This document shows, one piece after another, positions 1 through 8,110 of a stretch of 64,000 nucleotides of DNA. Within the stretch, counting starts at the first letter, position 1; each line of letters starts with the position of its first letter. Source of the DNA: an uncultured Lachnospiraceae bacterium (GTDB lineage: Bacteria > Bacillota > Clostridia > Lachnospirales > Lachnospiraceae); assembly GCA_905199445.1 (NCBI GenBank), contig CAJKGK010000017.1:7572-71571 (forward strand), in the 5' to 3' direction. Position numbers and translations under genes: made by a program. Below the pieces are notes generated by a model that had not been told where the DNA came from, searched no databases, and saw only the letters and a program-made list of their open reading frames with translations.

Positions 1-284
1 ACTGGACCGTTTTCGTTGGTGCCTGCGTCGATTAACATGGCATGATCATTGGACTGGATTAAAATGCTGTCTCCCTGTCCCACATCAAAAAAGTAAACTT
101 TCAGAGCCTGCGAATCTGCTTCCTGGTCTGTGTGGCCTGCAGCTAAATTTGTCTGTCCTGACTGGCTGTCTTTTTGAACCAGGGTATTTTGGGCGGACTG
201 ACAGCCTGTAAAAAACAGCAGTGTACAGCATATCAAAGTCAGCAAAAAAAATCTTGCGTTATTGGAAACTTTCATGCTTTTCAT
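1..284 (-). CDS. ComEC-like metallo-beta-lactamase lipoprotein (3' part outside window)
   Basis: Leftward gene whose C-terminal part lies beyond base 1. The start at 284 follows AAAGGAG with a 9-nt spacer. The N-terminus is a lipoprotein signal peptide: a basic start, a hydrophobic core and lipobox L-F-F-T-G-C, so the mature protein should be tethered to the outer face of the membrane. After a polar linker comes V-Y-F-F-D-V-G-Q-G-D-S-I-L-I, the strand and DVGQGD motif that opens the metallo-beta-lactamase domain of ComEC/Rec2-type proteins, followed by M-L-I-D-A-G. The HxHxDH metal site would lie outside the window. The role is probably an extracellular nuclease or hydrolase; family assignment is good, function is inferred. 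Confidence 0.75.
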   Translation of the reverse strand, partial: MKSMKVSNNARFFLLTLICCTLLFFTGCQSAQNTLVQKDSQSGQTNLAAGHTDQEADSQALKVYFFDVGQGDSILIQSNDHAMLIDAGTNENGP

Positions 285-514
285 TGGTAAGAACTCCTTT
301 TTCTTGATTAAATTCTTTGTTTCGTGGGCAAATTCCATTGTCTTTAACAGACAGGCAGTCGACATGCACAGAGGAAACATATAAGTTCTGGGCAAATATC
401 AAATTCAGGATAACACACATATGTTCGCATGACAAGAGGCGGGGCGGGTAAAAAGTTGGAAGATTTGGTTTTTTTGTAAGAAAAATAAAAACTCAAAAAA
501 TATTTAAAAATGTA

Positions 515-543
515 TTGACATTTTTTGAAAAATATTGTATATT
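515..543 (+). promoter_or_regulatory. Sigma-A promoter of tRNA-Thr
   Basis: TTGACA at 515-520, a 17-bp spacer and TATATT at 538-543. This is a near-consensus promoter ending about 22 bp before the first tRNA base. The rest of 285-564 is AT-rich and shows no credible gene. Confidence 0.8.
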
Positions 544-564
544 GAATAAGCTGATTCATCAGAT

Positions 565-637
565 GCTGCCTTGGCTCAGTCGGTAGAGCGTCGCCTTGGT
601 AAGGCGGAGGTCGGGGGTTCAAGTCCCCTAGGCAGCT
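565..637 (+). tRNA. tRNA-Thr (anticodon GGT)
   Basis: A 73-base cloverleaf folds cleanly. The acceptor arms GCTGCCT and AGGCAGC pair over 7 bp. The D stem is GCTC/GAGC. The anticodon stem encloses the loop TTGGTAA with anticodon GGT, which reads ACC and ACT. The T arm carries the GGTTCAAGTCC core. CCA is not encoded. The gene is a single-tRNA transcription unit with its own promoter and terminator. Confidence 0.96.
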
Positions 638-640
638 TCA

Positions 641-675
641 AAGCCCTTGATTTTCAAGGGCTTTTTTCTTTTTTT
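641..675 (+). terminator. Intrinsic terminator after tRNA-Thr
   Basis: A 10-bp perfect stem, AAGCCCTTGA (641-650) with TCAAGGGCTT (654-663), has a 3-nt loop and runs into a T-rich tract. Confidence 0.9.
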
Positions 676-692
676 AAAAGCTAATAAAGGTC

Positions 693-722
693 TTGCCCTG
701 TCTATATAAAATATGCTATGAT
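693..722 (+). promoter_or_regulatory. Probable glnS promoter
   Basis: TTGCCC at 693-698, an 18-bp spacer and TATGAT at 717-722. The ribosome site GGGAGG at 773-778 stands about 14 nt before the ATG, which is a long spacing. No T-box motif is visible in the short leader. Confidence 0.6.
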
Positions 723-792
723 ATTAAAATGACATTGGGGTTCAAAGGTTTTTTGTCCCTAAAATAAGATCAGGGAGGTCGAATCGAAGTTC

Positions 793-2460
793 ATGGAAAA
801 TGAAGTTGTTTCTAAAAATTTTATCGAACAGATTATAGAAAAGGATATCGAAGAGGGGCATGTCAGACAGGTGTGTACGCGTTTTCCGCCGGAACCAAAC
901 GGTTATCTGCACATCGGTCATGCGAAGTCTATTTTACTTAATTATGGCCTGGCAAAAAAATATGGCGGCCGTTTTAACCTGAGATTTGATGACACGAACC
1001 CAACAAAGGAAAAAACGGAATTTGTACATTCAATTATTGAAGATGTGGAGTGGCTGGGAGCCAAATATGACGGAGAGGTTTTATTTGCCTCCAATTATTT
1101 TGAACAGATGTATGAAGCCGCTGTAAAGCTGATAAAAAAAGGCAAAGCCTATGTGTGCGATCTGACGGCGGAGCAGATTCGTGAATACAGAGGGACACTG
1201 ACAGAGCCCGGAAAAGACAGTCCGTACCGGGACCGCAGTATTGAAGAAAATCTGGATTTGTTTGAACGTATGAAAAACGGAGAATTTGAGGATGGCTCCA
1301 AGGTTCTCAGAGCCAAAATTGATATGGCATCTCCGAACATTAATATGAGAGATCCAGTTATTTATCGTGTGGCTCGTATGACTCACCATAATACAGGGGA
1401 CCAGTGGTGTATTTATCCGATGTATGATTTTGCCCATCCCATTGAGGATGCAATTGAGGGAATCAGTCATTCCATCTGTACTCTGGAATTTGAAGATCAC
1501 CGTCCGCTTTATGACTGGGTTGTTACAGAACTGGAATATGAGATGCCTCCAAAGCAGATTGAGTTTGCCAAGCTTTATCTGCAGAATGTAATTACAGGCA
1601 AGCGCTATATTAAAAGACTTGTGGAGGATGGAATTGTAGACGGCTGGGATGATCCAAGACTGGTTTCTATAGCAGCTCTTCGCCGTCGTGGCTTTACACC
1701 GGAATCTATAAAAATGTTTATGGAACTGGTCGGAGTATCTAAGAGCAACAGTGCCGTGGATTATGCGATGCTGGAATACTGCATCCGTGAAGACCTGAAG
1801 CTGAAAAGAAGCCGTATGATGGCTGTTTTGGACCCTGTAAAGCTGATTATTGATAACTATCCGGAAGGCCAGGTTGAGTATATGGAAGTGGCCAATAACC
1901 AGGAGAATGAAACGCTGGGTTCAAGAACCGTTCCGTTTTGCCGGGAGCTGTATATTGAGCGGGAAGATTTTATGGAGGTGCCTCCGAAGAAGTATTTTCG
2001 TCTGTATCCGGGAAATGAAGTACGTCTGATGAATGCTTATTTTGTCACCTGCACCGATTTTGTGAAGGATGAAAACGGCAGGGTAACGGAAATTCACTGT
2101 ACTTATGATCCTGAAACACGCAGCGGCAGCGGATTTACAGGGCGTAAGGTTAAAGGAACGATCCATTGGGTAGCTGCACCTTATGCCACAAAGGCCGAAG
2201 TTCGTCTGTATGAAAACCTTGTTGATGAAGAAAAGGGTGTTTATAATAAGGAGGATGGTTCATTAAATCTGAATCCAAATTCTCTGACTGTGCTTAAAGA
2301 GTGCTATCTGGAGCCTAGTTTTGATCAGGCTAAAGGGGGAGACAGCTTCCAGTTTGTACGTCAGGGATATTTCTGCGTGGATGTGAAAGATTCTGCACCG
2401 GATCATCTGGTATTTAACCGGATTGTATCTTTAAAAAGCTCTTATAAGCCGGGAAAATAA
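793..2460 (+). CDS. glnS: Glutaminyl-tRNA synthetase
   Basis: 555 aa, the usual length of bacterial GlnRS. This class I enzyme charges tRNA-Gln with glutamine in the cytoplasm. The N-terminal catalytic domain has P-P-E-P-N-G-Y-L-H-I-G-H, the HIGH motif of the GlnRS/GluRS group, and D-D-T-N-P. The second half has G-W-D-D-P-R-L and L-R-R-R-G, followed by a GlnRS-type anticodon-binding beta-barrel (R-K-V-K-G-T-I-H-W-V). The KMSKS loop reads V-I-T-G-K-R-Y-I-K where many homologues have V-M-S-K-R-K, so the second signature is degenerate. A GlnRS next to an anaerobic Clostridia gene set suggests direct Gln-tRNA charging rather than sole reliance on GatCAB. It is followed by a strong terminator, so it is probably monocistronic. 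Confidence 0.97.
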   Translation: MENEVVSKNFIEQIIEKDIEEGHVRQVCTRFPPEPNGYLHIGHAKSILLNYGLAKKYGGRFNLRFDDTNPTKEKTEFVHSIIEDVEWLGAKYDGEVLFASNYFEQMYEAAVKLIKKGKAYVCDLTAEQIREYRGTLTEPGKDSPYRDRSIEENLDLFERMKNGEFEDGSKVLRAKIDMASPNINMRDPVIYRVARMTHHNTGDQWCIYPMYDFAHPIEDAIEGISHSICTLEFEDHRPLYDWVVTELEYEMPPKQIEFAKLYLQNVITGKRYIKRLVEDGIVDGWDDPRLVSIAALRRRGFTPESIKMFMELVGVSKSNSAVDYAMLEYCIREDLKLKRSRMMAVLDPVKLIIDNYPEGQVEYMEVANNQENETLGSRTVPFCRELYIEREDFMEVPPKKYFRLYPGNEVRLMNAYFVTCTDFVKDENGRVTEIHCTYDPETRSGSGFTGRKVKGTIHWVAAPYATKAEVRLYENLVDEEKGVYNKEDGSLNLNPNSLTVLKECYLEPSFDQAKGGDSFQFVRQGYFCVDVKDSAPDHLVFNRIVSLKSSYKPGK

Positions 2461-2520
2461 TCGGTCATTAAATTTAAATAAACACATACCGTCAGGCCGC
2501 AGCTGGACGACGGTAAAAAA

Positions 2521-2546
2521 GGAGCCTGCTTGCAGGCTTCTTTTTT
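2521..2546 (+). terminator. Terminator after glnS
   Basis: The stem GGAGCCTG (2521-2528) pairs with CAGGCTTC (2533-2540) across loop CTTG and is followed by six T. A second short inverted repeat, ACCGTC/GACGGT, lies just upstream at 2489-2513. Confidence 0.85.
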
Positions 2547-2700
2547 GTTGGGAAATTGTAAATCTGCAGAAAAAACAAAATGACAAAAATTAGAAAAATA
2601 AAGAAAAACAGAGATTTCAAGAGATAATTAAAGATAATACAGAAAAAACGGATGATAAAACCCAAGACGTGCATTTGCATAAATGACATAAAAAACATAT

Positions 2701-2706
2701 TATAAT
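2701..2706 (+). promoter_or_regulatory. groESL promoter -10 box
   Basis: A consensus TATAAT lies directly upstream of the CIRCE operator. The best -35 candidate, TTGCAT at 2675-2680, is 20 bp away, so only the -10 is firm. Confidence 0.55.
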
Positions 2707-2714
2707 TACATCAG

Positions 2715-2741
2715 TTAGCACTCGGGTTTGATGAGTGCTAA
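2715..2741 (+). promoter_or_regulatory. CIRCE operator (HrcA site) of groESL
   Basis: A perfect consensus: TTAGCACTC (2715-2723), nine bases, GAGTGCTAA (2733-2741). HrcA binds this element to repress groESL and releases it on heat stress (established for Firmicutes). The position just after the -10 box fits repression by blocking transcription initiation. Confidence 0.97.
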
Positions 2742-2786
2742 TAACTGACAATTATCGTCAAAAAGTCTTTAAGGAGGAATTCAGAT

Positions 2787-3071
2787 ATGAAATTAGTACC
2801 ATTAGGAGACAGAGTTGTATTAAAACAGTTGGTTGCCGAAGAAACAACAAAATCCGGTATTTTACTGACCGGTCAGGCTAAGGAAAAGCCACAGGAAGCA
2901 GAGGTTGTCGCAGTAGGACCAGGCGGAATGGTTGACGGTAAGGAAGTCATCATGCAGGTTGCAGTTGGTTCTAAGGTTATTTATTCCAAATATGCCGGAA
3001 CAGAAGTTAAGCTGGATGGTGAAGAATATATCATTGTTAAACAAGGCGATATTCTTGCAGTTGTTGAATAA
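2787..3071 (+). CDS. groES: GroES co-chaperonin (10 kDa)
   Basis: 94 aa, the family's normal size. It forms the heptameric lid of the GroEL folding chamber in the cytoplasm. The N-terminus L-V-P-L-G-D-R-V-V-L-K is the conserved GroES strand, followed by the mobile loop (T-K-S-G-I-L-L-T) that contacts GroEL. The C-terminus Y-I-I-V-K-Q-G-D-I-L-A-V-V matches the family. AAGGAGG at 2771-2777 sets the start. groEL follows after 62 bp, and both genes sit under the CIRCE operator. Confidence 0.98.
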   Translation: MKLVPLGDRVVLKQLVAEETTKSGILLTGQAKEKPQEAEVVAVGPGGMVDGKEVIMQVAVGSKVIYSKYAGTEVKLDGEEYIIVKQGDILAVVE

Positions 3072-3133
3072 ATTGATAAACAGGTATCCTGACCGGATGA
3101 ACAGGAAAATCGAATATATGGAGGAATGTAATT

Positions 3134-4756
3134 ATGGCAAAGGAAATTAAATATGGTGCAGAAGCAAGAAAAGCACTTGAAGCTGGCGTTAATCAGCTGG
3201 CAGATACAGTCAGAGTCACACTGGGGCCTAAAGGAAGAAACGTTGTTCTGGACAAATCCTACGGCGGTCCTTTAATTACCAATGATGGTGTGACTATTGC
3301 AAAGGAAATTGAGCTGGAAGATGCCTTTGAAAACATGGGCGCTCAGATTGTAAAGGAAGTTGCAACAAAGACAAATGATGTTGCCGGTGACGGTACAACA
3401 ACAGCTACAGTTCTGGCTCAGGCCATGATTAACGAAGGTATGAAGAATCTGGCAGCAGGCGCTAACCCGATTATTCTTAGAAAGGGTATGCAGAAAGCAA
3501 CAGATGCAGCTGTGGATGCAATTCAGAAGATGAGCCAGAAAGTTACAGGCAAAGGTCAGATTACAAGAGTTGCAGCAATTTCGGCTGGCGATGATTCCGT
3601 AGGTGAGATGGTTGCAGATGCTATGGAAAAGGTTACAAATGACGGTGTGATTACCATCGAAGAATCTAAAACAATGAAAACAGAACTGGATCTTGTAGAA
3701 GGTATGCAGTTCGACAGAGGCTACTTATCCGCATATATGTGTACAGATATGGAAAAGATGGAAGCGAACCTGGACAATCCATATATTTTGATCACAGATA
3801 AGAAGATCAGCAATATTCAGGAAATTCTTCCTGTACTTGAACAGATCGTACAGACAGGTGCCAAATTATTAATCATTGCTGAGGACATCGAAGGCGAAGC
3901 CTTAGCTACACTGGTTGTGAATAAGTTAAGAGGAACATTCTCTGTTGTTGCTGTTAAAGCTCCTGGTTATGGCGACAGAAGAAAGGCAATGCTGGAAGAT
4001 ATCGCTATCTTAACAGGCGGCAAGGTTATTTCCGAAGAACTTGGCTATGAATTAAAAGATACAACAATGGATATGCTTGGTCGTGCAAAATCTGTTAAAG
4101 TCCAGAAAGAAAATACAATCATTGTTGACGGTCTTGGCAATCAGGATGAAATCAAAGCCAGAGTTGCTCAGATTAAGATGCAGGCTGAAGAAACAACGTC
4201 TGAATTTGATAAAGAAAAATTACTTGAAAGACTTGCAAAACTGTCCGGTGGTGTTGCTGTGATCCGTGTCGGTGCGGCTACAGAAACTGAAATGAAAGAA
4301 AAGAAACTGCGTATGGAAGATGCTTTAGCTGCTACAAGAGCTGCTGTTGAAGAAGGTGTAATCTGCGGCGGTGGTTCTGCGTATATTCATGCGTCTAAAA
4401 AGGTTGCAGAGCTTGCAAAAGAACTTTCAGGCGATGAAAAAACAGGCGCCAATGTTGTTCTTAAGGCTCTGGAAGCACCTTTATATCATATTGCAGCAAA
4501 TGCAGGCCTGGAAGGTGCAGTTATTATCAATAAAGTTAAAGAAAGCGAAGTTGGCGTTGGCTATGATGCATTGAATGAAGTTTACGTAGATATGCTTGAA
4601 GCTGGTATCATTGATCCGGCTAAGGTTACAAGAAGTGCACTTCAGAACGCTACAAGTGTTGCTGCCACATTACTGACAACGGAATCTGTTGTAGCGGATA
4701 TCAAGACAGATGCTCCGGCTCCTGCTATGCCTCAGGGCGGTATGGGAATGATGTAA
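3134..4756 (+). CDS. groEL: GroEL chaperonin (60 kDa)
   Basis: 540 aa, full length. GroEL is an ATP-driven tetradecameric folding chamber working with GroES. Visible hallmarks are T-L-G-P-K-G-R-N-V-V-L and A-G-D-G-T-T-T-A-T-V (ATP binding; the catalytic aspartate sits in the GDGTTT motif), A-A-V-E-E-G-V-I-C-G-G-G, and the C-terminal G-G-M-G-M-M tail. The ribosome site TGGAGGA lies 8-9 nt before the ATG. It is expressed with groES from the HrcA-controlled promoter and ends at a strong hairpin terminator. Confidence 0.99.
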   Translation: MAKEIKYGAEARKALEAGVNQLADTVRVTLGPKGRNVVLDKSYGGPLITNDGVTIAKEIELEDAFENMGAQIVKEVATKTNDVAGDGTTTATVLAQAMINEGMKNLAAGANPIILRKGMQKATDAAVDAIQKMSQKVTGKGQITRVAAISAGDDSVGEMVADAMEKVTNDGVITIEESKTMKTELDLVEGMQFDRGYLSAYMCTDMEKMEANLDNPYILITDKKISNIQEILPVLEQIVQTGAKLLIIAEDIEGEALATLVVNKLRGTFSVVAVKAPGYGDRRKAMLEDIAILTGGKVISEELGYELKDTTMDMLGRAKSVKVQKENTIIVDGLGNQDEIKARVAQIKMQAEETTSEFDKEKLLERLAKLSGGVAVIRVGAATETEMKEKKLRMEDALAATRAAVEEGVICGGGSAYIHASKKVAELAKELSGDEKTGANVVLKALEAPLYHIAANAGLEGAVIINKVKESEVGVGYDALNEVYVDMLEAGIIDPAKVTRSALQNATSVAATLLTTESVVADIKTDAPAPAMPQGGMGMM

Positions 4757-4807
4757 TCTTCATAAGATTATAAACCATACAGAAGCTGTAAAAAATTTGG
4801 TTATTAA

Positions 4808-4867
4808 AATCCGGTCGTCGGGGAAGATGCGTTTAGCAATCAGCTTCCCTGATGACCGGATTTTTTT
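4808..4867 (+). terminator. Terminator after groESL
   Basis: A long stem, AATCCGGTC.. (4808-4826) with ..GACCGGATT (4844-4862), has two mismatches and is followed by a T run. Confidence 0.9.
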
Positions 4868-4988
4868 GTAAAAATTATATAAAATTTTATATATAGTTTG
4901 AAAAATTTTATTATTACCTCTTTATATTCTGGCGGAAATCAGTTATAATAAATGACAATGAATTAAGTTGCTATTGGAGGATAAGATT

Positions 4989-5516
4989 ATGGTAAGTTCA
5001 TCAGGAGATGTATTCTCCGAAGTCCTTGTGAAGCGTAAAATTACGCCGGCAAACATTGTGGTTCGTGTGATCTGCGGGATTATAGCACTGGCCATTCTGG
5101 TTCTGTTTTTAATCGGCTTTTTTGCCCTGGTTCCCGGACTGTTTATTTTTGCGATTATCATTCTTGTAATCGAATACTTTGTGATCAAGTTTCAAAAAGT
5201 GGAATATGAGTACATATTCACATCCGGTGACCTGGATTTTGATCAGCTTTCCGGTGATTTCAGACGTAAAAGAAAGCTGAGTCTTACATTTGAATCTATG
5301 GAAATGATTGCTCCGGAAGATTCTCATGAATTGGACCCGTTTAGAAACGGTGATTTTAAAGTTTATGATTTTTCATCCCGCGATAAAAATAATAAGCGAT
5401 ATGTGTATATCGGAAGCAGCAAAGATAACAAACGGGTGAAGGTTTATTTCGAGCCATCTGAGAAAATGCTTGATAATATGTATAATTATTCGCCGAGAAA
5501 AGTTAAGCGTGCATAA
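4989..5516 (+). CDS. Two-TM membrane protein, DUF6106-like
   Basis: 175 aa from the ATG at 4989, which is preceded by TTGGAGG at a good distance; an in-frame TTG at 4968 has no ribosome site. Residues 22-67 form two adjacent hydrophobic helices. The remaining ~105 residues are polar, probably cytoplasmic and beta-rich, with D-L-D-F-D-Q-L-S-G-D-F-R-R-K-R-K-L. The layout resembles the small Lachnospiraceae membrane proteins filed under DUF6106; this is recollection, not a search. The function is unknown. It sits between groEL and guaB as a separate unit, with a TATAAT at 4944-4949. Confidence 0.7.
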   Translation: MVSSSGDVFSEVLVKRKITPANIVVRVICGIIALAILVLFLIGFFALVPGLFIFAIIILVIEYFVIKFQKVEYEYIFTSGDLDFDQLSGDFRRKRKLSLTFESMEMIAPEDSHELDPFRNGDFKVYDFSSRDKNNKRYVYIGSSKDNKRVKVYFEPSEKMLDNMYNYSPRKVKRA

Positions 5517-5601
5517 AATCAGAAGTTCTGAGTATTTTAAATCCTATTGATTTAAGTAATATTAATAAGACTGTTAAGTATTTATTATAATTGTGCAGGT
5601 T

Positions 5602-5630
5602 GACTTTTTGAAAATGTTTTGTTACACTTG
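5602..5630 (+). promoter_or_regulatory. Probable guaB promoter
   Basis: TTGACT (5602-5607), 17 bp, TACACT (5625-5630). The predicted transcription start near 5637 gives a leader of about 135 nt before guaB. Confidence 0.65.
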
Positions 5631-5651
5631 TAAACACTATAAAGGTACTTT

Positions 5652-5718
5652 ATTCGACAACTTATTATTCCCTGTCTGTGAATTCATATGCCAGGGCTTT
5701 CATAGTAAGTTGTCGAAT
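5652..5718 (+). promoter_or_regulatory. Long hairpin in the guaB leader
   Basis: ATTCGACAACTTA (5652-5664) and TAAGTTGTCGAAT (5706-5718) are a perfect 13-bp inverted repeat, with an inner CCCTG (5670-5674)/CAGGG (5692-5696) pair. It lies about 15 nt after the predicted transcript start and ends about 45 nt before the ribosome site. It lacks a T tract, so it is not a simple terminator. A DNA operator or a structured 5' leader are both possible. Confidence 0.6.
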
Positions 5719-5774
5719 TGTATATGGCGTCATATAGACTAAAGTATCAATCAAAAGAAAGTGAGGAAGAAATC

Positions 5775-7229
5775 GTGGGTAAAATTATCGGTGAAGGCAT
5801 CACATTTGATGACGTTCTTTTAGTTCCGGCTTATTCTGAAGTTATTCCAAATCAGGTTGATATCTCAACACATCTGACACAGAAAATTAAATTAAATGTG
5901 CCCTTAATGAGCGCAGGGATGGATACGGTGACAGAACACCGGATGGCTATTGCTATGGCCAGACAGGGTGGTATTGGTATTATCCATAAAAATATGTCGA
6001 TTAAAGCTCAGGCCGATGAAGTCGATAAGGTTAAACGTTCGGAAAACGGCGTAATTACAGATCCGTTTTATTTATCACCGGATCATACATTGGCTGATGC
6101 GAATGAACTGATGGCGAAGTTCAGAATTTCCGGTGTGCCGATCACAGAGGGAAAAAAACTGGTCGGTATTCTTACAAACCGCGATTTGAAATTTGAAACA
6201 GATTTTACAAAGAAAATCCGTGAAAGTATGACATCGGAAAATCTTGTGACAGCCAAAGAAGGTGTTACACTGGAAGAAGCCAAAGAGATCCTTGGACGTG
6301 CCAGAAAAGAAAAGCTTCCGATTGTTGATGATGATTTTAATCTGAAAGGATTAATTACAATTAAGGATATTGAAAAGCAGATTAAATATCCTTTATCTGC
6401 GAAGGATGCTCAGGGCCGTTTGCTGTGCGGTGCAGGCGTTGGCGTTACTGCGGATATTCTGGACCGTGTAGATGCGCTTGTGAAAGCCCATGTAGATGTT
6501 ATTGTTATTGATACGGCTCACGGACATTCCGCAAATGTTTTAAAGGTTGTCCGTATGGTTAAAGATACTTATCCGGATTTACAGATTATTGCCGGTAATG
6601 TGGCAACTGCAGAAGCTACAAAAGCACTGATTGAGGCTGGCGTGGATGCGGTTAAAGTGGGAATCGGACCTGGTTCCATTTGTACAACCCGTGTTGTTGC
6701 CGGAATCGGTGTGCCTCAGATTTCTGCGGTGATGGATGCCTATTCAGTGGCTAAGGAATATCATATTCCGATTATTGCTGACGGCGGTATTAAGTATTCC
6801 GGAGATATTACGAAGGCTATTGCGGCCGGAGCCAATGTATGTATGATGGGCAGTATGTTTGCCGGATGCGATGAAAGCCCTGGAGATTTCGAATTATATC
6901 AGGGAAGAAAATACAAGGTATATCGTGGTATGGGATCTATCGCAGCCATGGAAAACGGCAGCAAGGATCGTTATTTCCAGGCTGATGCCAAAAAGCTTGT
7001 GCCCGAGGGCGTTGAAGGCCGTGTGGCTTATAAGGGTATGGTTGAAGATACTGTATTCCAGCTTCTTGGCGGTTTAAGAGCAGGCATGGGTTACTGTGGT
7101 GCCCGTACAATTGAGGAGATGAAGGAAAACGGACGTTTTGTAAAGATTTCTGCGGCATCCCTCAAAGAAAGTCATCCTCATGATATTCAGATTACAAAGG
7201 AAGCGCCGAATTACAGTGTAGATCACTGA
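5775..7229 (+). CDS. guaB: IMP dehydrogenase
   Basis: 484 aa from GTG 5775, preceded by GAGGAAG; an in-frame upstream TTG at 5718 lies inside the leader hairpin and would add 19 unrelated residues. GuaB oxidises IMP to XMP with NAD+, the committed step of GMP synthesis. The N-terminus G-I-T-F-D-D-V-L-L-V-P is the family start. A CBS pair occupies about residues 90-205. The catalytic loop G-P-G-S-I-C-T-T-R places the nucleophile at Cys303. The flap and G-Y-C-G-A-R-T-I lie near the end. Transcription probably starts at 5637, and the leader carries an unusual hairpin. Confidence 0.97.
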   Translation: MGKIIGEGITFDDVLLVPAYSEVIPNQVDISTHLTQKIKLNVPLMSAGMDTVTEHRMAIAMARQGGIGIIHKNMSIKAQADEVDKVKRSENGVITDPFYLSPDHTLADANELMAKFRISGVPITEGKKLVGILTNRDLKFETDFTKKIRESMTSENLVTAKEGVTLEEAKEILGRARKEKLPIVDDDFNLKGLITIKDIEKQIKYPLSAKDAQGRLLCGAGVGVTADILDRVDALVKAHVDVIVIDTAHGHSANVLKVVRMVKDTYPDLQIIAGNVATAEATKALIEAGVDAVKVGIGPGSICTTRVVAGIGVPQISAVMDAYSVAKEYHIPIIADGGIKYSGDITKAIAAGANVCMMGSMFAGCDESPGDFELYQGRKYKVYRGMGSIAAMENGSKDRYFQADAKKLVPEGVEGRVAYKGMVEDTVFQLLGGLRAGMGYCGARTIEEMKENGRFVKISAASLKESHPHDIQITKEAPNYSVDH

Positions 7230-7288
7230 TTGGGCAGCATCTGAAGCAAAAAAGGAAAGCTGCATTATTGCAGCCTGGAAGAAATTAC

Positions 7289-8038
7289 ATGATTGATGAA
7301 AGATGGGGTTCTATGGACAGAAAAACAGAACAACATAATCATAGCAGTCGTACAGGCCGTGCCGGTGAAAACCGGCACGGCTATGTGCGTTATATGAAAA
7401 AGGAAAAGTATAAGGCAGCTTTAATTGTACTTTTAGTCTTTGTTATTATTTTGGCGATCTGGCTGGTGATTTGGAAAAATTCCGGAAGTGTGGCTGTTTT
7501 TGACAGTCATCTAAGTGAAGAACAAATTCAGGCCCTTAAACCGGATATTGATGTGGAGCTTTTAACGCCCAACCCCTATTCCAGGCCACAAACGCCAACC
7601 GATGGAATTAAGGGAATCGTGGTTCACTATACAGCAAATCCTGGATCAACAGCCATACAGAACAGAAATTATTTTGAAGGGCTTAAAGACAGCCATGAGA
7701 CGTATGCCAGCAGTAATTTTATTGTAGGTATTGATGGTGAAATTGTTCAGTGTATACCCACCAATGAAGTGGCGTATGCTTCCAACAATAGAAATCATGA
7801 CACCGTTTCCATCGAAACCTGCCATCCGGATGCCACCGGAAAATTTACTGATGCAACTTATGATTCCCTTGTTCATCTCGTGGGATGGCTCTGCATTTAT
7901 CTGGAGGTTTCACCAGACCAGGTGATTCGTCATTATGATGTCACCGGTAAGTCCTGTCCCCTGTATTTTGTGGAACATGAAGATGCCTGGGAAGATTTTA
8001 AGGGTGATGTGAGATCATGGGTGGAAAAAAATACATAG
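7289..8038 (+). CDS. Membrane-anchored N-acetylmuramoyl-L-alanine amidase (Amidase_2)
   Basis: About 249 aa. It should cleave the amide bond between MurNAc and the peptide stem in peptidoglycan. After a basic N-terminal stretch, one transmembrane helix (about residues 45-65, A-A-L-I-V-L-L-V-F-V-I-I-L-A) anchors the protein with the enzyme outside. The PGRP/Amidase_2 fold begins at I-V-V-H-Y-T-A-N. The predicted zinc ligands are the His in V-H-Y-T, the His in R-H-Y-D-V-T-G, and the Cys in G-K-S-C-P. The start is uncertain: ATG 7289 follows a weak GGAAG; ATG 7313 and TTG 7268 are alternatives. It lies 59 bp after guaB without a terminator between. Confidence 0.85.
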   Translation: MIDERWGSMDRKTEQHNHSSRTGRAGENRHGYVRYMKKEKYKAALIVLLVFVIILAIWLVIWKNSGSVAVFDSHLSEEQIQALKPDIDVELLTPNPYSRPQTPTDGIKGIVVHYTANPGSTAIQNRNYFEGLKDSHETYASSNFIVGIDGEIVQCIPTNEVAYASNNRNHDTVSIETCHPDATGKFTDATYDSLVHLVGWLCIYLEVSPDQVIRHYDVTGKSCPLYFVEHEDAWEDFKGDVRSWVEKNT

Positions 8039-8110
8039 GCTGTGTTATAATTGTCTATACTTATAGCAGTTATACCCTTGTCAGGTGAGGGTAAAGAAAG
8101 GGTGAAAATA

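Noticed and set aside
344..622. Leftward open frame of 92 codons
   Set aside because: It runs antisense through the tRNA-Thr gene and its promoter and shows no ribosome site or family resemblance.
665..792. T-box leader before glnS
   Set aside because: The leader is too short and lacks the T-box sequence; the same is true before glyS.
5517..5774. Purine riboswitch before guaB
   Set aside because: The conserved loop sequences and three-helix layout are not present; only a simple long hairpin is seen.
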